A DNA stretch of 64,000 nt, taken from the NCBI RefSeq assembly GCF_963855985.1, contig NC_087118.1, forward strand, positions 10,746,501-10,810,500, given 5' to 3'. The stretch is from Ostrinia nubilalis. Taxonomy: Eukaryota > Arthropoda > Insecta > Lepidoptera > Crambidae. Shown here in pieces: positions 53,658-63,977 of this stretch. Made by a program: the position numbers and the translations under genes. Position 1 is the stretch's first letter. Every line of letters starts with the position of its first letter. Under the pieces are notes generated by a model. The model made no database searches, was not told the origin of the DNA, and saw only the letters and a list, made by a program, of their open reading frames with translations.

Positions 53658-55366
53658 TATGTCAAATGATATAGCCAACACTCCTTCTCCCCTCTCTGTT
53701 GCCTCTTTGGTTATTGTTTTGAGCTTTAGCAGGGCATCAACAGTTGAACGGCCCGCCCGAAACCCGAACTGGGCATCGGAAAGATCGGGGCCAGTAAATG
53801 CCAAATGCTTTTTGAGGCGGTAAGAAATAATCCGCTCAAATAGTTTGCCTGCCTCGTCCAACAACACGATCGGTCTGTACCCAGAAGGCGAGTCTGCAGG
53901 CCGACCTTCCTTTCGCAGGAGACACAATTGCCCCTCCTTGTAGGGTTTGGGAAACCTCCCCGTGGCGAAACACAGATCGAAGAGGTGCCGAAACCTGTCC
54001 TCAAAATACTTTGTAGCAATGACTAAGACTCGGGCTGGCACGCCGTCCGGTCCTGGCGCCGTTTTCTTGCCGCGGAGGCACAGCGCCGCCGCACCAAATT
54101 CTGCCGGCGTTAACGGGTCAAACCCGATGGCTGGAGGGCCACTTCCCACTGGTGGATCCATTGTCGGAGGGGTGAAGGTAGAATTATCCGGAAATAGAGC
54201 CTGAACAACCCTATCCAGCAATTCTGGCTCGAGAGTTTCGGTCAGCGGAGGACCGATGGGGCGCAGTTGATTGCGTACAGCCCTGTATGGTCTCCCCCAT
54301 GGATCGCTGTCCAAACTCTCAAGCATCTCCTGCCTGGCCTTAGCTTTGGCCTCCGCGATCGCAGAACTGAGAATGCTCCTCGCCTCTCGATAAGCGGCAT
54401 ATAATTGTTCCTCATTTTGGACGTCTCTGTGACTACGACGGCGGCTGCGCGTGTACGCTCTCCTAGTGGAGATACAGTCGGCTCGCAGATCCGTGAGGGT
54501 CTGTGACCACCAGTATACAGCACGGCGTGGAGGAGGCCGACGAGACCGAGGCATGCTTGTATCGCATCCCGTAACTGGGACGCCGCAGTATCAACGTCAA
54601 AACAGGGGGGTGGCCCCAGCCAATCCTGAACAAAAGCCGCCTCATTAGCCATTTCACGGTTTAGGTGCGTAAGAGACCATCTAGGGAATGGTGACTGCCC
54701 GGAACGATGCACTACATTAGGAAGCTGGGTAGAGATCTCTATCCGAATATGGCGGTGATCAGATAGAGTCTCCGCCATATCTACCTGCCATTTTGTCACG
54801 CGCGCGGCTAGAGCAGAGGTGGCGAATGATACATCCACCACTGACCCTCCCTGCTGCCGCACGCATGTATAGACGGAGCCTCTATTTAAGAGGGACAGAC
54901 CAGCTGCCGTGGCCCAAACTTCGACTTCGCGTCCGCGATGATCGGTGTCCCGGTTTCCCCAGAGTACTGACTTGGCATTCAGGTCACCAAGAACTGCGAC
55001 CTGCCGCGAGGATGATAGACGTGCGACTACAATACTGAGCTCCCGTAAGAATTCCTCAAACTCCGCTAGTGGGCGGTTGGGAGAAAAATAAACACCTATT
55101 AGGGCGATCTTTCCCCATGCAGCGGCCACATATCCACACCCCCTTTCAATGAAGGTAAGGGGAGGGTTTTCTGTAGATGGTCGTGGGACGATGGCTACCA
55201 GGCCATTTCTATCACCTAACCATGTTGCCGGGACCGAGTATGGTTCGGCTACTATGGCTACGCCAGCTAACCACTGGGCCATAGCTTGGAACATGAGGTC
55301 CTGGGCTGCCCGGCAGTGGTTGAGATTACCCTGTAGAATTGTGCGATGCTGAGCTACTACGGGCAT
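53658..55366 (-). pseudogene. R1-type LINE ORF2, endonuclease and start of reverse transcriptase
   Basis: Starts at ATG 55364-55366, overlapping the ORF1 stop as TAATG. Endonuclease motifs are QGNLNHCRAAQDLM, VAEPYSVP (Glu), AVLGDLNAKSVLWGN and TLSDHRHIRIEI. A one-base frame change at about 54553-54560 shifts the sequence into the frame reading PPPRRAVYWWS. Reverse transcriptase follows with KKTAPGPDGVPARVL, GYRPIVLLDEAGKLFERII, QFGFRAGRSTVDALL and VLAISFDI (motif A Asp). It then breaks off at 53658 into unrelated DNA before the remaining catalytic motifs. Non-functional. Confidence 0.88.
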
Positions 55367-55698
55367 TATTCTGACATTAGACCATCTTCAACCACGTGCG
55401 GGCGAGCTTCAGTGGTAGATGCAGAGGCAGGCTGGGTCATGGCCGGCGATTTGCCCTTCTTGGTTGGAGGATTGCACTTCAACCCTCCCATTTTATGGCC
55501 CGCAGGCCGCCCACTAGCTGCACAAACTGCGCAGTGTGGTTTCCCTTTGCAGGAGGCCGATTTGTGACCTGATTGTCCGCAGCGGAAGCAAACCTCTGCT
55601 CTGTCCTCTTTGGAAGGACATAGCGCACGGGTGTGACCGATACCATAGCATTTGAAACAACGCATCGGCTGCTCCTCCTGTACTTGAACCACATTCAT
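55366..55698 (-). pseudogene. R1-type LINE ORF1, C-terminal zinc-knuckle part
   Basis: About 110 codons with CCHC knuckles CFKCYGIGHTRALC, CFRCGQSGHKSASC and a CAVCAASGRPAGH variant, then a low-complexity tail and TAA. The stop (55366-55368) overlaps the ORF2 ATG. The in-frame ATG at 55698 is not a genuine start: the sequence is the far side of a gag frame interrupted at 55702. Joining both sides at the ATTTA repeats leaves them one base out of frame, so a small indel has also occurred. Confidence 0.85.
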
Positions 55699-55799
55699 TT
55701 ATGAAAACCTTTTATACACTACTACTTTTTTATCACCGGAAAATTTTTAACAGGTTATGTAGAAATGTGTGAAAATTATAAAGTAAAAAAAAAAAATTA

Positions 55800-56820
55800 A
55801 ATTTTTATAAAGTTAATTTTTTTATTAAATTTTCTTTAGTCCCTATTTTACGCGTCACAGCTGGGCCACTCCGCTGCTCGTTCATTCAGTAGAGTAGTCG
55901 TACGCGCTCGCACATTGATCTGTCTGTCTCGCTCACGCCTTGACCACGCTTCCAGTGTTATTATTACTAATTTAGACCATTACAATGCAACATTTCAACT
56001 AATTTCAAGTAATTTTGAGTTGTAATAAGTGTTTCATTACACTTACGTACTTCTTTACGTGGTATTCTGACTGTTAACACTAATTGTAAGTTAATAATAC
56101 AATGAAATACCTACCTACTGTGAATACGTTACGAATACACACCAATGTGTCGTTACGAGGCTACTACGACTTTAAAAGAAATATGTAATTCAAAGATCTG
56201 CCAAAACAGCGGCTTTCAGTGTTATCATCACAGAATAATAATAATGTATTACTTAGCTACCTATCTTAGGCTATTTTTATTGCAACATTTCAAGTAGGTA
56301 ATTAGAATTGTAATTGAACGCAGGGCAAAGGACGAAAACAGTAATTTAGTAATTACGTAATACGTCACGTTGTATTTCTGTGAGTTTTTAACACTAGTTA
56401 ATAATAATACCTACTGTGTAACTCCAATTGAGATCGCGCGTCGTTCGTAGTTCGTGAATTTAAGATCCGCCATAATAACAGCTGAGTGGTGCGAACAGTT
56501 TTAGATGGTGGTTTTAGTAGGCGCTTAGGTAAAATAATAAAAATAATTCAACTTTCCCTTCATACTTACCCGGGCTTAGGATCGGCCTTAGGACCGGCAA
56601 AATTCAATGCTTTGATAAGCACCCTGCATCGTGCTGAAGTGTGGTTGTCCCGGTACAGTCGCAAAACTGCACTACACAATTTCTCCGGCCAAGAATAATA
56701 ATGCACGTATCATTAACACGTATTCACGTGAGGTGAATTGGTAAGACAACGTAATAATTGCACGACACTATTGACTTGATTGATACAATGTTAACAAGAC
56801 ACTTCACCACTACCGATAAA
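55800..56820. other. Interior of the TA-flanked element, nothing coding recognised
   Basis: About 1 kb of AT-rich sequence with GTACCTACCT-type words. ORFs of up to 71 codons have no domain. TCATTACACTTACGTACTTC-like stretches do not resemble other repeats here. Confidence 0.4.
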
Positions 56821-56865
56821 GAGCTCGCGCGCGCGCAACTGACCGACCGCGGCCGGCGGCCGGAA

Positions 56866-56912
56866 GAGCGAGAGGGCGGCGCGGGCCGCGGCCCCGCGCC
56901 GCCCTCTCGCTC
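56866..56912. repeat. GC-rich perfect palindrome
   Basis: GAGCGAGAGGGCGGCGCGGG (56866-56885) is exactly inverted at 56893-56912 around CCGCGGC. It stands out sharply in AT-rich surroundings; the flanks (CGCGCGCGCAACTGACCGAC) are also CpG-rich. Confidence 0.85.
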
Positions 56913-57182
56913 GTGGCTCGCGGGTGATAATGGCCGCACAAAAAACGTACACCGCCGCCTTTAGGAAGCGTAGGGCCGGCAACGTCGCATCTCTCTCCAT
57001 AGTAACGGGCGGCCTTGCGTTGAGCGTAAATAGTGCTAGCGACGCGTGTGTCCAAATATTACCAATTTTGGGATGAAATTTTGAGTAGCTTTATTTAACT
57101 TTTTTTTTTGCATAAATAGGATCAGTATCAATAACTCATTACCCAGATTTTTTTTTTCCGGTGATAAAAATGTAGTGGTGTA

Positions 57183-57456
57183 TGTTCGCAAAAATATAGA
57201 GCAATTTACTAGAAAGAGTGATTTACACAAGTTCAATACAAGAAACAAAAATAAACTTGCCGTTCCAAATTTCAGACTGCACAAGATTGGTAATTCATTT
57301 ATGGGGAAATGTATTAAACTTTTCAATAAATTACCACAAACTGTTGTAGAATTGCCCATTCATAAATTTAAAGCACATATCAAAAGCACCTTAATGAAAA
57401 AGGGCTACTATAAAGTTGATGATTATATAAAGGATAAAAATGTTTGGAATGTTTAA
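57183..57456 (+). pseudogene. C-terminal end of a LINE reverse transcriptase
   Basis: About 90 codons ending TAA at 57454-57456. RKSDLHKFNTRNKNKLAVP, GNSFMGKCIKLFNKLPQTV and KFKAHIKSTLMKKGYY are typical of the extreme C-terminus of Jockey/CR1-group LINE polymerases in Lepidoptera. Everything upstream is missing, so it is a dead fragment. The frame entered from 55702-55714 before the TA element was inserted. Confidence 0.75.
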
Positions 57457-57677
57457 CTACCTAGCTCGCATTAATACTTATGACTATAATTTGTATATTT
57501 TAAAGACTGTAAAACCTTGAAAAGGAGGCTGACAATAGTGACTGAGTTTCTTGCGCTGCTTCTTCTCAGCACTGGCCCATTTATTGTCCCGAAGCAGTGG
57601 TAGGGTTAATATTGGGACGTGTAAAAGCGCTTTTTTAAAGCCTATTTGCAAAAATAAATGAATTTTATGAATTTTTA
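57457..57677 (+). repeat. LINE 3' UTR tail
   Basis: Contains ACTGAGTTTCTTGCGCTGCT, CAGCACTGGCCCATTTATTG and CGAAGCAGTGGTAG, followed by AAAATAAATGAATTTTATG near the end. Matches the relic at 23340-23440. Confidence 0.7.
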
Positions 57678-59090
57678 ATTTACACCCGTGCTAAGTCCGA
57701 AGGTTAACCGACCTTTTGCAAGGACGGCTTTTGCAGCGACGACTGGGCACCGTAGGGATACACTGCCCATACCACCGCGGCCACGCCGCAAAGGGCCCGT
57801 CTTCACAGCCTCTGTGCTGCATCCACCAACCGACGCAATCACAGCCATTACTTCCTCCTTGGTGACTGAGTCATCTAGCTCAGTAATCACCAGAGACGAG
57901 GTTTTCGTTGGCCTTGTCACCATGGCAACGCTGGATACCGCATCTCGCAATCTTTGTGCGAGGAGGTCCGCATGTTTATCACGCTCTGCACCTCGAAGCT
58001 CGAATTTTCGAGCGCCGGTTTGTGTTTCGCGGCACCGGACACCCTCAACCCCCAAAGCTGCAAGGTTTACTCCCGCTTCTCTCGCCTTAGCCAGCACGGA
58101 CTGATACGTCTCTCCTCGCTTCACAGCGTCGGGTGTGATAGTGATGACAACTGCTGCAGTCTCGGGGACTGACAGTCGCTTTGCAGCTTGAGACGGGCTC
58201 ACTTTTGCCCCTTTATCCCTGTTGCTTGCTGGCAAAGTCTTAGATTTGGGGACTACTGGGGGAGTAGTGGAGGTCGTTTTACCCTTTTTCTTTTTGCCTT
58301 TTCGTCCAACTTGCGTCCACCCCTCCTTGGCGGCAGTAGTGGAAGGGAGCATCAAGTCTTCCACGGGCTGTGATACGACCGGGCGGGATGGGCCAGGTTG
58401 AGGCTCTTCGACTGAGGCTGGGACGGTGGCCTTGGCTCCAGGCTTTCCCTTAGATGGGGCAAGCTTTTGTTTTCCGGGGGCCTGAGATGGGCCGGATTTG
58501 GGCTCAGAGGCAGAAAGAGACGTAGCTCTTGTATTCTTGCCCTTGCTTTTACCTGTATTAGGTTTGGGCGAGGGTTCAGACGCCGCTATTTCGGCAAACG
58601 TTCTTTGGCGGTCCGTCGCGAGCGGCGGACGCACTCTCTTCTCGGGCAGTAAACGATCTTCTATACCCGCGATGCAGGCCCTGGTAAAGGCCCTCTCTTC
58701 CATAACTATTTTACGTACAACCGCCTCGAAGTCATTTGGCTGAGAGGGCACAGAGGCCTGAGAAGCTATTTCCATATCTGCCACGGCTGCCGACGCAGAA
58801 ACATCTAACAACTTGGCATTAGCTTTAGACAGCTCTTCTCTCAAAGAGCTTACTTCAGCCTGCAGGCGGTTGACGGTTGCCTGAAGCCGCTTAGTCTCTT
58901 CTGAGACAGACCGTTTGGTCAACTCCTTCGCTATTCCCCTTAGGGAATTTGCTCTATTTTTGATAGACTTCTGTGACGTCCCATTCATTTTCGAGCACTT
59001 TCTTACTGTTTCCAAGATTTCTGAGGCGTCCTCAGAAGCCATCGCGTCCAACACTTCAATGCTTAGGTCTTCATAATCCCTAAGAAGGGA
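57678..59090 (-). pseudogene. R1-type LINE ORF1, middle part
   Basis: About 470 codons, continuous in frame with 63321-63977 once BEL 3 and one AGGGA copy are ignored. It opens with acidic and helical sequence, then KRSVSEETKRLQATVNRLQAEVSSLREELSKAN-type heptads (about 58780-58920) forming a coiled coil. A long lysine/serine/proline-rich linker follows, then a Gag core with AKAREAGVNLAALGVEGV and SSLVITELDDSVTKEEVMAV before the zinc knuckles that lie at 55366-55698. Its first in-frame TAA at 57675-57677 comes from the inserted LINE fragment. Confidence 0.82.
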
Positions 59091-59324
59091 TGTTGCGGCC
59101 CTACTCGCGCCTCGTCATATTCTAATAGCAAAATCTACTTCTAATGTAAATGTCACATAACTTTTGTCAGTCAATACTTTATATTGAGAACCATTGTATA
59201 AAATCACTTCTCTTTTGGATTCCGATCGAACAACATCAAAATTGTAACGTCTCAAGAATACAACGAAATAAGCAGTTTCCGAGTTTTATTTATAAAATTC
59301 CATCGCGTCTGCAAGGCGCGAACA
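59091..59324 (+). repeat. 5' LTR of BEL 3
   Basis: 234 bp, matches 63082-63315. Followed directly by TTGGCGACCGTGACAGGAC, the presumed primer binding site. Confidence 0.92.
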
Positions 59325-59343
59325 TTGGCGACCGTGACAGGAC
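59325..59343 (+). promoter_or_regulatory. Putative primer binding site of BEL 3
   Basis: TTGGCGACCGTGACAGGAC directly abuts the 5' LTR, with TGG one base in, as expected for annealing of a tRNA 3' CCA end. Confidence 0.6.
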
Positions 59344-60002
59344 TGCAATTTCGGACAATCTGGAAGATTAATCCAAGGACACCTGGAGTCAGCCGAGCAG
59401 TGACGCAGCAAAAGTTTCACCTCGCAGCCTGGATTTCAGATAAGTGCCCTGATTATTCCTTCCTTACATCATCCCAACACTGTTAAACCACTCCTAAACC
59501 TTTTTTATTCCCGAAATCCTATCCAATTTAGTAAAAACTATCACTTGTGCAAATCGTGTCTACCCCATAATTTTTATTTATCATTCTAAATATCATCAAA
59601 TCATTGTAATTTCTCTTATTTTCAAGTAATAAAGCCAAATCCTAAACACAATAACGTATCGCGCCAGTAGTTTCTCGGTTTTTAGTATTTTTGCCGAATA
59701 TTTCAGTTGTGCCAACGGCCGCCCTCGACGAGCCGGTATAACGGGACATCAGCTGATTCAACGCGTCAACACCGGCTTCCTAGCTGCCAGCTGAGGGCGT
59801 GAGATACGTATTCTTTTTATTATAAATTTGTGTCTTTTAACTGAGGCGCGGCTTTGTAATTTTGATTTGAACTACCTTGCATATTTTTTATCGTGTAAAT
59901 TCATTAAACATTCTATAATTTATTAATTAAACGCATTCCAATAGTACAATTTACATTTCAAAATAATATTTTATTAGTAATTTGATATTTTAATAAGAAA
60001 TA
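59344..60002 (+). other. BEL 3 leader
   Basis: About 660 bases between the primer site and the Gag ATG. AT-rich with a GC-rich island at about 59715-59800 (CCGCCCTCGACGAGCCGG). No ORF. Confidence 0.55.
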
Positions 60003-61976
60003 ATGACTGATCCAGCCACTTTATCACCGCATTTGGCATCGAGGCATTCGATGTCAAAGGATTTATTAGTAAAACGTAGTTCAATCAAAGGGCAAATTAC
60101 TAGATTTAAAAACTACTTAAATAAAATTACAAAGCAGCCCTCGCTGACGACCATCGAGATTGCTGAATTGTCACTTAAACTCAGCAAGTTCGAGGGTCAG
60201 TTGGCCAAATATGACGAGCTGCAAACTCAGATCGAATTAATAAATTCTGAAAATTTGGATTTTGAGATGGACGAGCGTGAACGCATTGAGCAAGACTTCA
60301 TTTTGTGCATAGCTATGGCAAAGAGTTTCTTAGATGAACAAAGTGAATCGAAGTTAATAAGTCAAGACAAAAAACGCCGCGAATCTTTATTTTTAGAGGC
60401 TCAATCTTTTGACGCAGATTCTAGTGTTCGCCTACCTCAAATCCAAATAGCCAAATTTGACGGATCATATTTCCGCTGGTTAGAGTTCCGCGACACTTTC
60501 ACTAATTTAATTCATAACAATGAACGCTTGTCATCTATTCAAAAGTTTCACTATTTGATTTCCTATTTAGAGGGAGATGCAGCTCGTGTTATTTCAAATA
60601 TTGAGGTGTCTTCTGCCAATTATAATGATGCTTGGCAATTAATTTACCAGCGTTATAATGACAAAAGACTACTCATTAATCATCACCTTAAATCATTGTA
60701 TAACTTGCAACAATCGACACGCGAAACTGAAAGTTCCCTACGATTTGTAGTAGATCATGTCACCAAAAACTTGCGTGCCCTAGCCAACCTAGGTCAGCCC
60801 ACAGAGCACTGGGACACATTAATTATATTTTTCATTTGCTCTAAACTTCATAACCATACTCTCATAAAGTGGGAAGAACAACGTAGCAATTTAGGAGATG
60901 TTCCCACCTTAGAACAATTTAAGCAGTTTTTAATTGACCGGGCACACATATTAGAATCTACTAGTCGTAATCAATATAATAATAATTCTAACAACACTAA
61001 TAATTACGTAAAATCAAATCAAAATTCAAATTTTAATAGCAATAAATCATCATTTCAAACAAATTCACATAGTGCAACTTTAAATTCCAACAATAATAAT
61101 TCACACGTCTGTATTATTTGCAACAAAAACCATAAAATATTCGACTGTTCAATTTTTAAATCAAAATCAATACAGGATAGGTTAGTAGACGTTTCTAAAT
61201 ATAAATTATGTTCCAACTGTTTACGTCAAGGACACCCGGCCCGCGAGTGTCGTATGGGTCCATGTAGGCATTGTAACGAGCGACATAACACACTATTGCA
61301 TTCAGTTGATGCCACTAAAGCCAACAATGCTCAAATACAACCATCGGAATCCATTGTCAACTTCTCTAAAGAAGAAAATACACGTCATGTCATTTTGACT
61401 ACTGCCCAAATAGAAGTCGTGAATCCAGTAACTAAAAGGGCAACTTTAGTTCGAGCCTTATTGGATTCAGGCAGTCAGTCATCTTTCATTACAAAATCAT
61501 TGCAACAAAAACTATCATTAAATTCTAATCCAACTTCCATCAATGTCATTGGAATTGGAAACAACTCAAGCTCAGTCAATGAAAGCTGTGTTGTTAAACT
61601 AAAATCCACTCGTCATAATTACCAAACAAATCTTAATTGCTTTGTTCTTGACAAGCTCACAGGAGTTCTTCCAAAGTCTCCAATTTATTTAAATCAATTA
61701 AAATTACTCAAAAATATTAAATTAGCAGACCCTGATTTTAATCAGCCATGCCCTATCGATCTTTTAATAGGCGCAGATCTATTTTGGGATGTTCTAATAT
61801 GTCAACAAAAATCATTAGGAAAAAATAAACCGAAACTTCAAAACTCTAAGTTTGGCTGGTTAATTGGCGGTTCTATTAATTTATGCATAGACAATCAACT
61901 ACAGTGCAATCAATCTATAATCTATAAAAATAACTCAATTATTAATATATCATGTTCTTTATCAAAATTCAATTAA
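60003..61976 (+). CDS. BEL 3 Gag and aspartic protease
   Basis: 657 residues from ATG 60003. A helical N-terminus (about 20-90) is followed by the Pao Gag core (RLPQIQIAKFDGSYFRWLEF, SSIQKFHYLISYLEGDAAR, AWQLIYQRYNDKRLLI) at about 145-320. Then an asparagine-rich linker (about 322-365), knuckles CIICNKNHKIFDC, CSNCLRQGHPAREC and CRHCNERHNTLLH at about 370-437, and protease RALLDSGSQSSFI near 485. The frame ends KFN-stop at 61976, just after the protease and the start of the segment that leads into polymerase in BEL 1. It is intact and could supply particles and protease, but this element makes no polymerase. Confidence 0.9.
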   Translation: MTDPATLSPHLASRHSMSKDLLVKRSSIKGQITRFKNYLNKITKQPSLTTIEIAELSLKLSKFEGQLAKYDELQTQIELINSENLDFEMDERERIEQDFILCIAMAKSFLDEQSESKLISQDKKRRESLFLEAQSFDADSSVRLPQIQIAKFDGSYFRWLEFRDTFTNLIHNNERLSSIQKFHYLISYLEGDAARVISNIEVSSANYNDAWQLIYQRYNDKRLLINHHLKSLYNLQQSTRETESSLRFVVDHVTKNLRALANLGQPTEHWDTLIIFFICSKLHNHTLIKWEEQRSNLGDVPTLEQFKQFLIDRAHILESTSRNQYNNNSNNTNNYVKSNQNSNFNSNKSSFQTNSHSATLNSNNNNSHVCIICNKNHKIFDCSIFKSKSIQDRLVDVSKYKLCSNCLRQGHPARECRMGPCRHCNERHNTLLHSVDATKANNAQIQPSESIVNFSKEENTRHVILTTAQIEVVNPVTKRATLVRALLDSGSQSSFITKSLQQKLSLNSNPTSINVIGIGNNSSSVNESCVVKLKSTRHNYQTNLNCFVLDKLTGVLPKSPIYLNQLKLLKNIKLADPDFNQPCPIDLLIGADLFWDVLICQQKSLGKNKPKLQNSKFGWLIGGSINLCIDNQLQCNQSIIYKNNSIINISCSLSKFN

Positions 61977-62455
61977 ATTAAATAAATAAATCACATTATC
62001 TATCTAATTTTACATTTGAGAGCATTCGTAATATTGTGCATGCTAGCTCGCACATTCTCCTAGTGGCAGTGAGATAACGATCTGGCCAACAAAAGGCAGA
62101 CTTGTCTCCCGGAGCACTGTGCGCCAGTGCGTTCGGTGCCGACGCGTGCAAGGTACAACATTCATATCTAAAGTGAGTGCTGCAAATCGTAGGGGACGCG
62201 ATGCTCGCTTGTCGAAATGTTACTTTTGTTTATTCATATTTATTTTAGATACAAGTTCATGTGGCAGCTGTAGTTGATTTAATTTACATAGATTTTATTC
62301 CCCACTGACAATATTTTTCTATGCCGCTGAGATCAGCCAGCGGAAGTATTCCTACTTAAATTACAAAAACTACATATTATTTACATTTTATTATTATTTA
62401 ATTTAAATTCTTTTTTTTTTCTCTGATTTTGCTGCTCAGGAAAGCACAAAATTTT
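61977..62455 (+). other. Non-BEL filler in place of the polymerase
   Basis: About 480 bases without similarity to BEL pol or to other parts of the window. The middle (62060-62210) is GC-richer. The end is pyrimidine-rich (TTTTTTTTTTCTCTGATTTT) followed by GCTGCTCAG, resembling a splice acceptor. It may be captured host DNA; origin unknown. Confidence 0.45.
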
Positions 62456-63052
62456 TATTTACATACGTCTCACGCCCGTCACTTTGGTGGCATCTGGGAA
62501 GCTGGTGTCAAATCGGCCAAATATCATTTAAGACGTGTAATAGACACGTCTCATTTAACTTTTTAGAAAATTTCAATCAACACTTTACACAAGTGGAAGC
62601 TATACTAAATGGCCTTCCCTTGTGTCCTTTAACTTCATCCCTTGACAATTCCCTTTTCCTTTCCCCAGGGCACTTCTTAACCAGAAAGACCACTGAATGC
62701 GCTGCCGTCACCATCTCTGGAGGCTGATGATGAAAAACGACTCCAGCGCTACGCTCGGTTGGAAAAACTACAACATACTACTAATACTATAACTACAGAA
62801 AGAAGAAGAAGAAGAAGACAAGTCAGAACAAAATGGAGACAAAACAAGAGCAAAATAAAGACAGGAGACTTGGTTCTACTTCACGAGGAATCTCTCCCAC
62901 CTCTCTGTTGGCGTGCTGGGCGAGTAACCAAATTGTATCCTGGCCCTGATGGAATTGTCCGTGTTGCTGACGTGAAGACCACCTCCGGCAGCTACCGACG
63001 GCCCTTAGTGCGGCTCTGCCCGCTGCTCAGCGACGAAGACTTCGAGAGTTGA
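62456..63052 (+). pseudogene. BEL 3 integrase C-terminal remnant
   Basis: HARHFGGIWEAGVKSAKYHL near 62470 is the last catalytic segment of a BEL integrase (Glu present). It is followed by frameshifts and stops. The final 97 codons from 62759 read KTGDLVLLHEESLPPLCW and RVADVKTTSGSYRRPLVRLC, the integrase tail that binds near the LTR in the BEL family. Arginine-rich expansion (RRRRRRQ) at about 62805. Not functional. Confidence 0.8.
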
Positions 63053-63081
63053 AGAGCTGGAGCCTTCAACCGGGGGGAGTA
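63053..63081 (+). other. BEL 3 polypurine tract
   Basis: CCGGGGGGAGTA directly before the 3' LTR, the expected plus-strand primer. Confidence 0.7.
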
Positions 63082-63315
63082 TGTTGCGGCCCTACTCGCG
63101 CCTCGTCATATTCTAATAGCAAAATCTACTTCTAATGTAAATGTCACATAACTTTTGTCAGTCAATACTTTATATTGAGAACCATTGTATAAAATCACTT
63201 CTCTTTTGGATTCCGATCGAACAACATCAAAATTGTAACGTCTCAAGAATACAACGAAATAAGCAGTTTCCGAGTTTTATTCATAAAATTCCATCGCGTC
63301 TGCAAGGCGCGAACA
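63082..63315 (+). repeat. 3' LTR of BEL 3
   Basis: 234 bp, one base different from the 5' LTR. Followed by the duplication AGGGA and R1-type ORF1. Confidence 0.92.
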
Positions 63316-63320
63316 AGGGA

Positions 63321-63977
63321 GGTCCCATAGCCATATTTGGCACGGGCCTGACTGGTTTGGCGTTCTCGAGCTGCGGCTGCTTCCTCATGTTCTAGCTCGA
63401 GCGCCTCCCTCTTTAAGGCGTTAAATTCTTTTTGGGCTTGTGCTAGCCCAACATAGTGGCCAGTAGTAGGTTTGCGCCCACCCTTAGCTGCTCCGGCCTT
63501 TCGAGATGTAGTCTTTACAGACTTTATCGAAGGAGTATCCGAGCTAGACCCCGCCTTGTTATCTAATTTGCGTTTTCGCAAGAACTTCGCGCGGTCTCGC
63601 TCCGGCATTATGCCACCAGCTTCAGTCAAGGTCGATGAGTCCGAGTCGAACCCGTCACCCGCAACAAAGAACCGGCTACCAGAAAAAGACAGCGGCGATT
63701 GCTTTCCTATGGGAGTGCACTCTCCCAGGACGCTGGAGGCACAAACGCTGTCAGCGTTATCCGACATCGCCTCCAGATCTACATCCAAAGGCCTCTTAAA
63801 AGGATCGAATGATCCCACCGACGTCTCGCTATCCTTAGAAGGACCACGAGAGTCACCACCGAGTTGTTTTGGCATCTCGCTATCCTGAGAAGGACCACGA
63901 GAGTCACCACTGAGTTGCTTTAACATCTCGCTATCCTGAGAAGGACCACGAGAGTGAGAGCGAGTACTGCGTCGCAT
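63321..63977 (-). pseudogene. R1-type LINE ORF1, N-terminal part
   Basis: Begins at ATG 63975-63977 (MRRSTRSHSRGPSQDSE), 23 bases from the window end. The first about 50 residues are 17-residue repeats rich in Ser, Gly, Asp and Gln; then an acidic/serine-rich stretch, a basic patch (FLRKRKLDNKAG), and an alanine/glutamate-rich helix ending near the BEL 3 insertion. Across the insertion it continues in frame at 59090. The open frame running from here into the BEL 3 LTR (to 63243) is an artefact of the insertion. Confidence 0.8.
63824..63956 (-). repeat. 51-bp coding tandem repeat in R1-type ORF1
   Basis: About 2.6 copies; TCTCGCTATCCTGAGAAGGA recurs with 51-base spacing (63824, 63875, 63926). 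It encodes 17-residue units SRGPSQDSEM-KQL-GD. The reading frame is kept in all copies. Confidence 0.85.

Larger units (their letters stand above)
55717..57180. mobile_element. 1464-bp TA-flanked TIR element in the LINE fragment
   Basis: Ends CACTACTACTTTTTTATCAC(CGGAAAA) and the inverted CACCACTACATTTTTATCAC(CGGAAAA) match at 25 of 27 bases, with TA outside (55715-55716, 57181-57182). The interior is AT-rich and non-coding, with a 20-bp-arm GC palindrome. Tc1/mariner-like by target, but no transposase is visible. Confidence 0.7.
55702..57677 (+). mobile_element. 5'-truncated LINE fragment in R1-type ORF1 (carrying a TA-flanked element)
   Basis: The insertion is flanked by ATTTA (55697-55701, 57678-57682). 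Sequence 55702-55714 continues after the TA element at 57183, giving the C-terminal end of a LINE polymerase and its 3' UTR. The tail contains TGACTGAGTTTCTTGCGCTG and CGAAGCAGTGGTAG, the same family as the relic at 23340. The 5' end is truncated, as usual for target-primed insertion. Confidence 0.7.
59091..63315 (+). mobile_element. BEL/Pao retrotransposon 3, internally deleted
   Basis: 4225 bp with 234-bp LTRs (59091-59324, 63082-63315) starting TGTTGCGGCC and ending GCGCGAACA, and a 5-bp duplication AGGGA (59086-59090, 63316-63320). Gag and protease are intact, but reverse transcriptase, RNase H and most of integrase are missing; a 480-base unrelated segment lies in their place. One LTR difference was noticed (TTTATAAAA versus TTCATAAAA). 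It inserted in R1-type ORF1 and would need Pol from another BEL element. Confidence 0.92.

Noticed and set aside
54242..54500. Continuation of the R1-type endonuclease frame to 54242
   Set aside because: After about 54553 the residues lose all similarity to R1 proteins; the correct sequence continues in the neighbouring frame, so this tail is a frameshift artefact.
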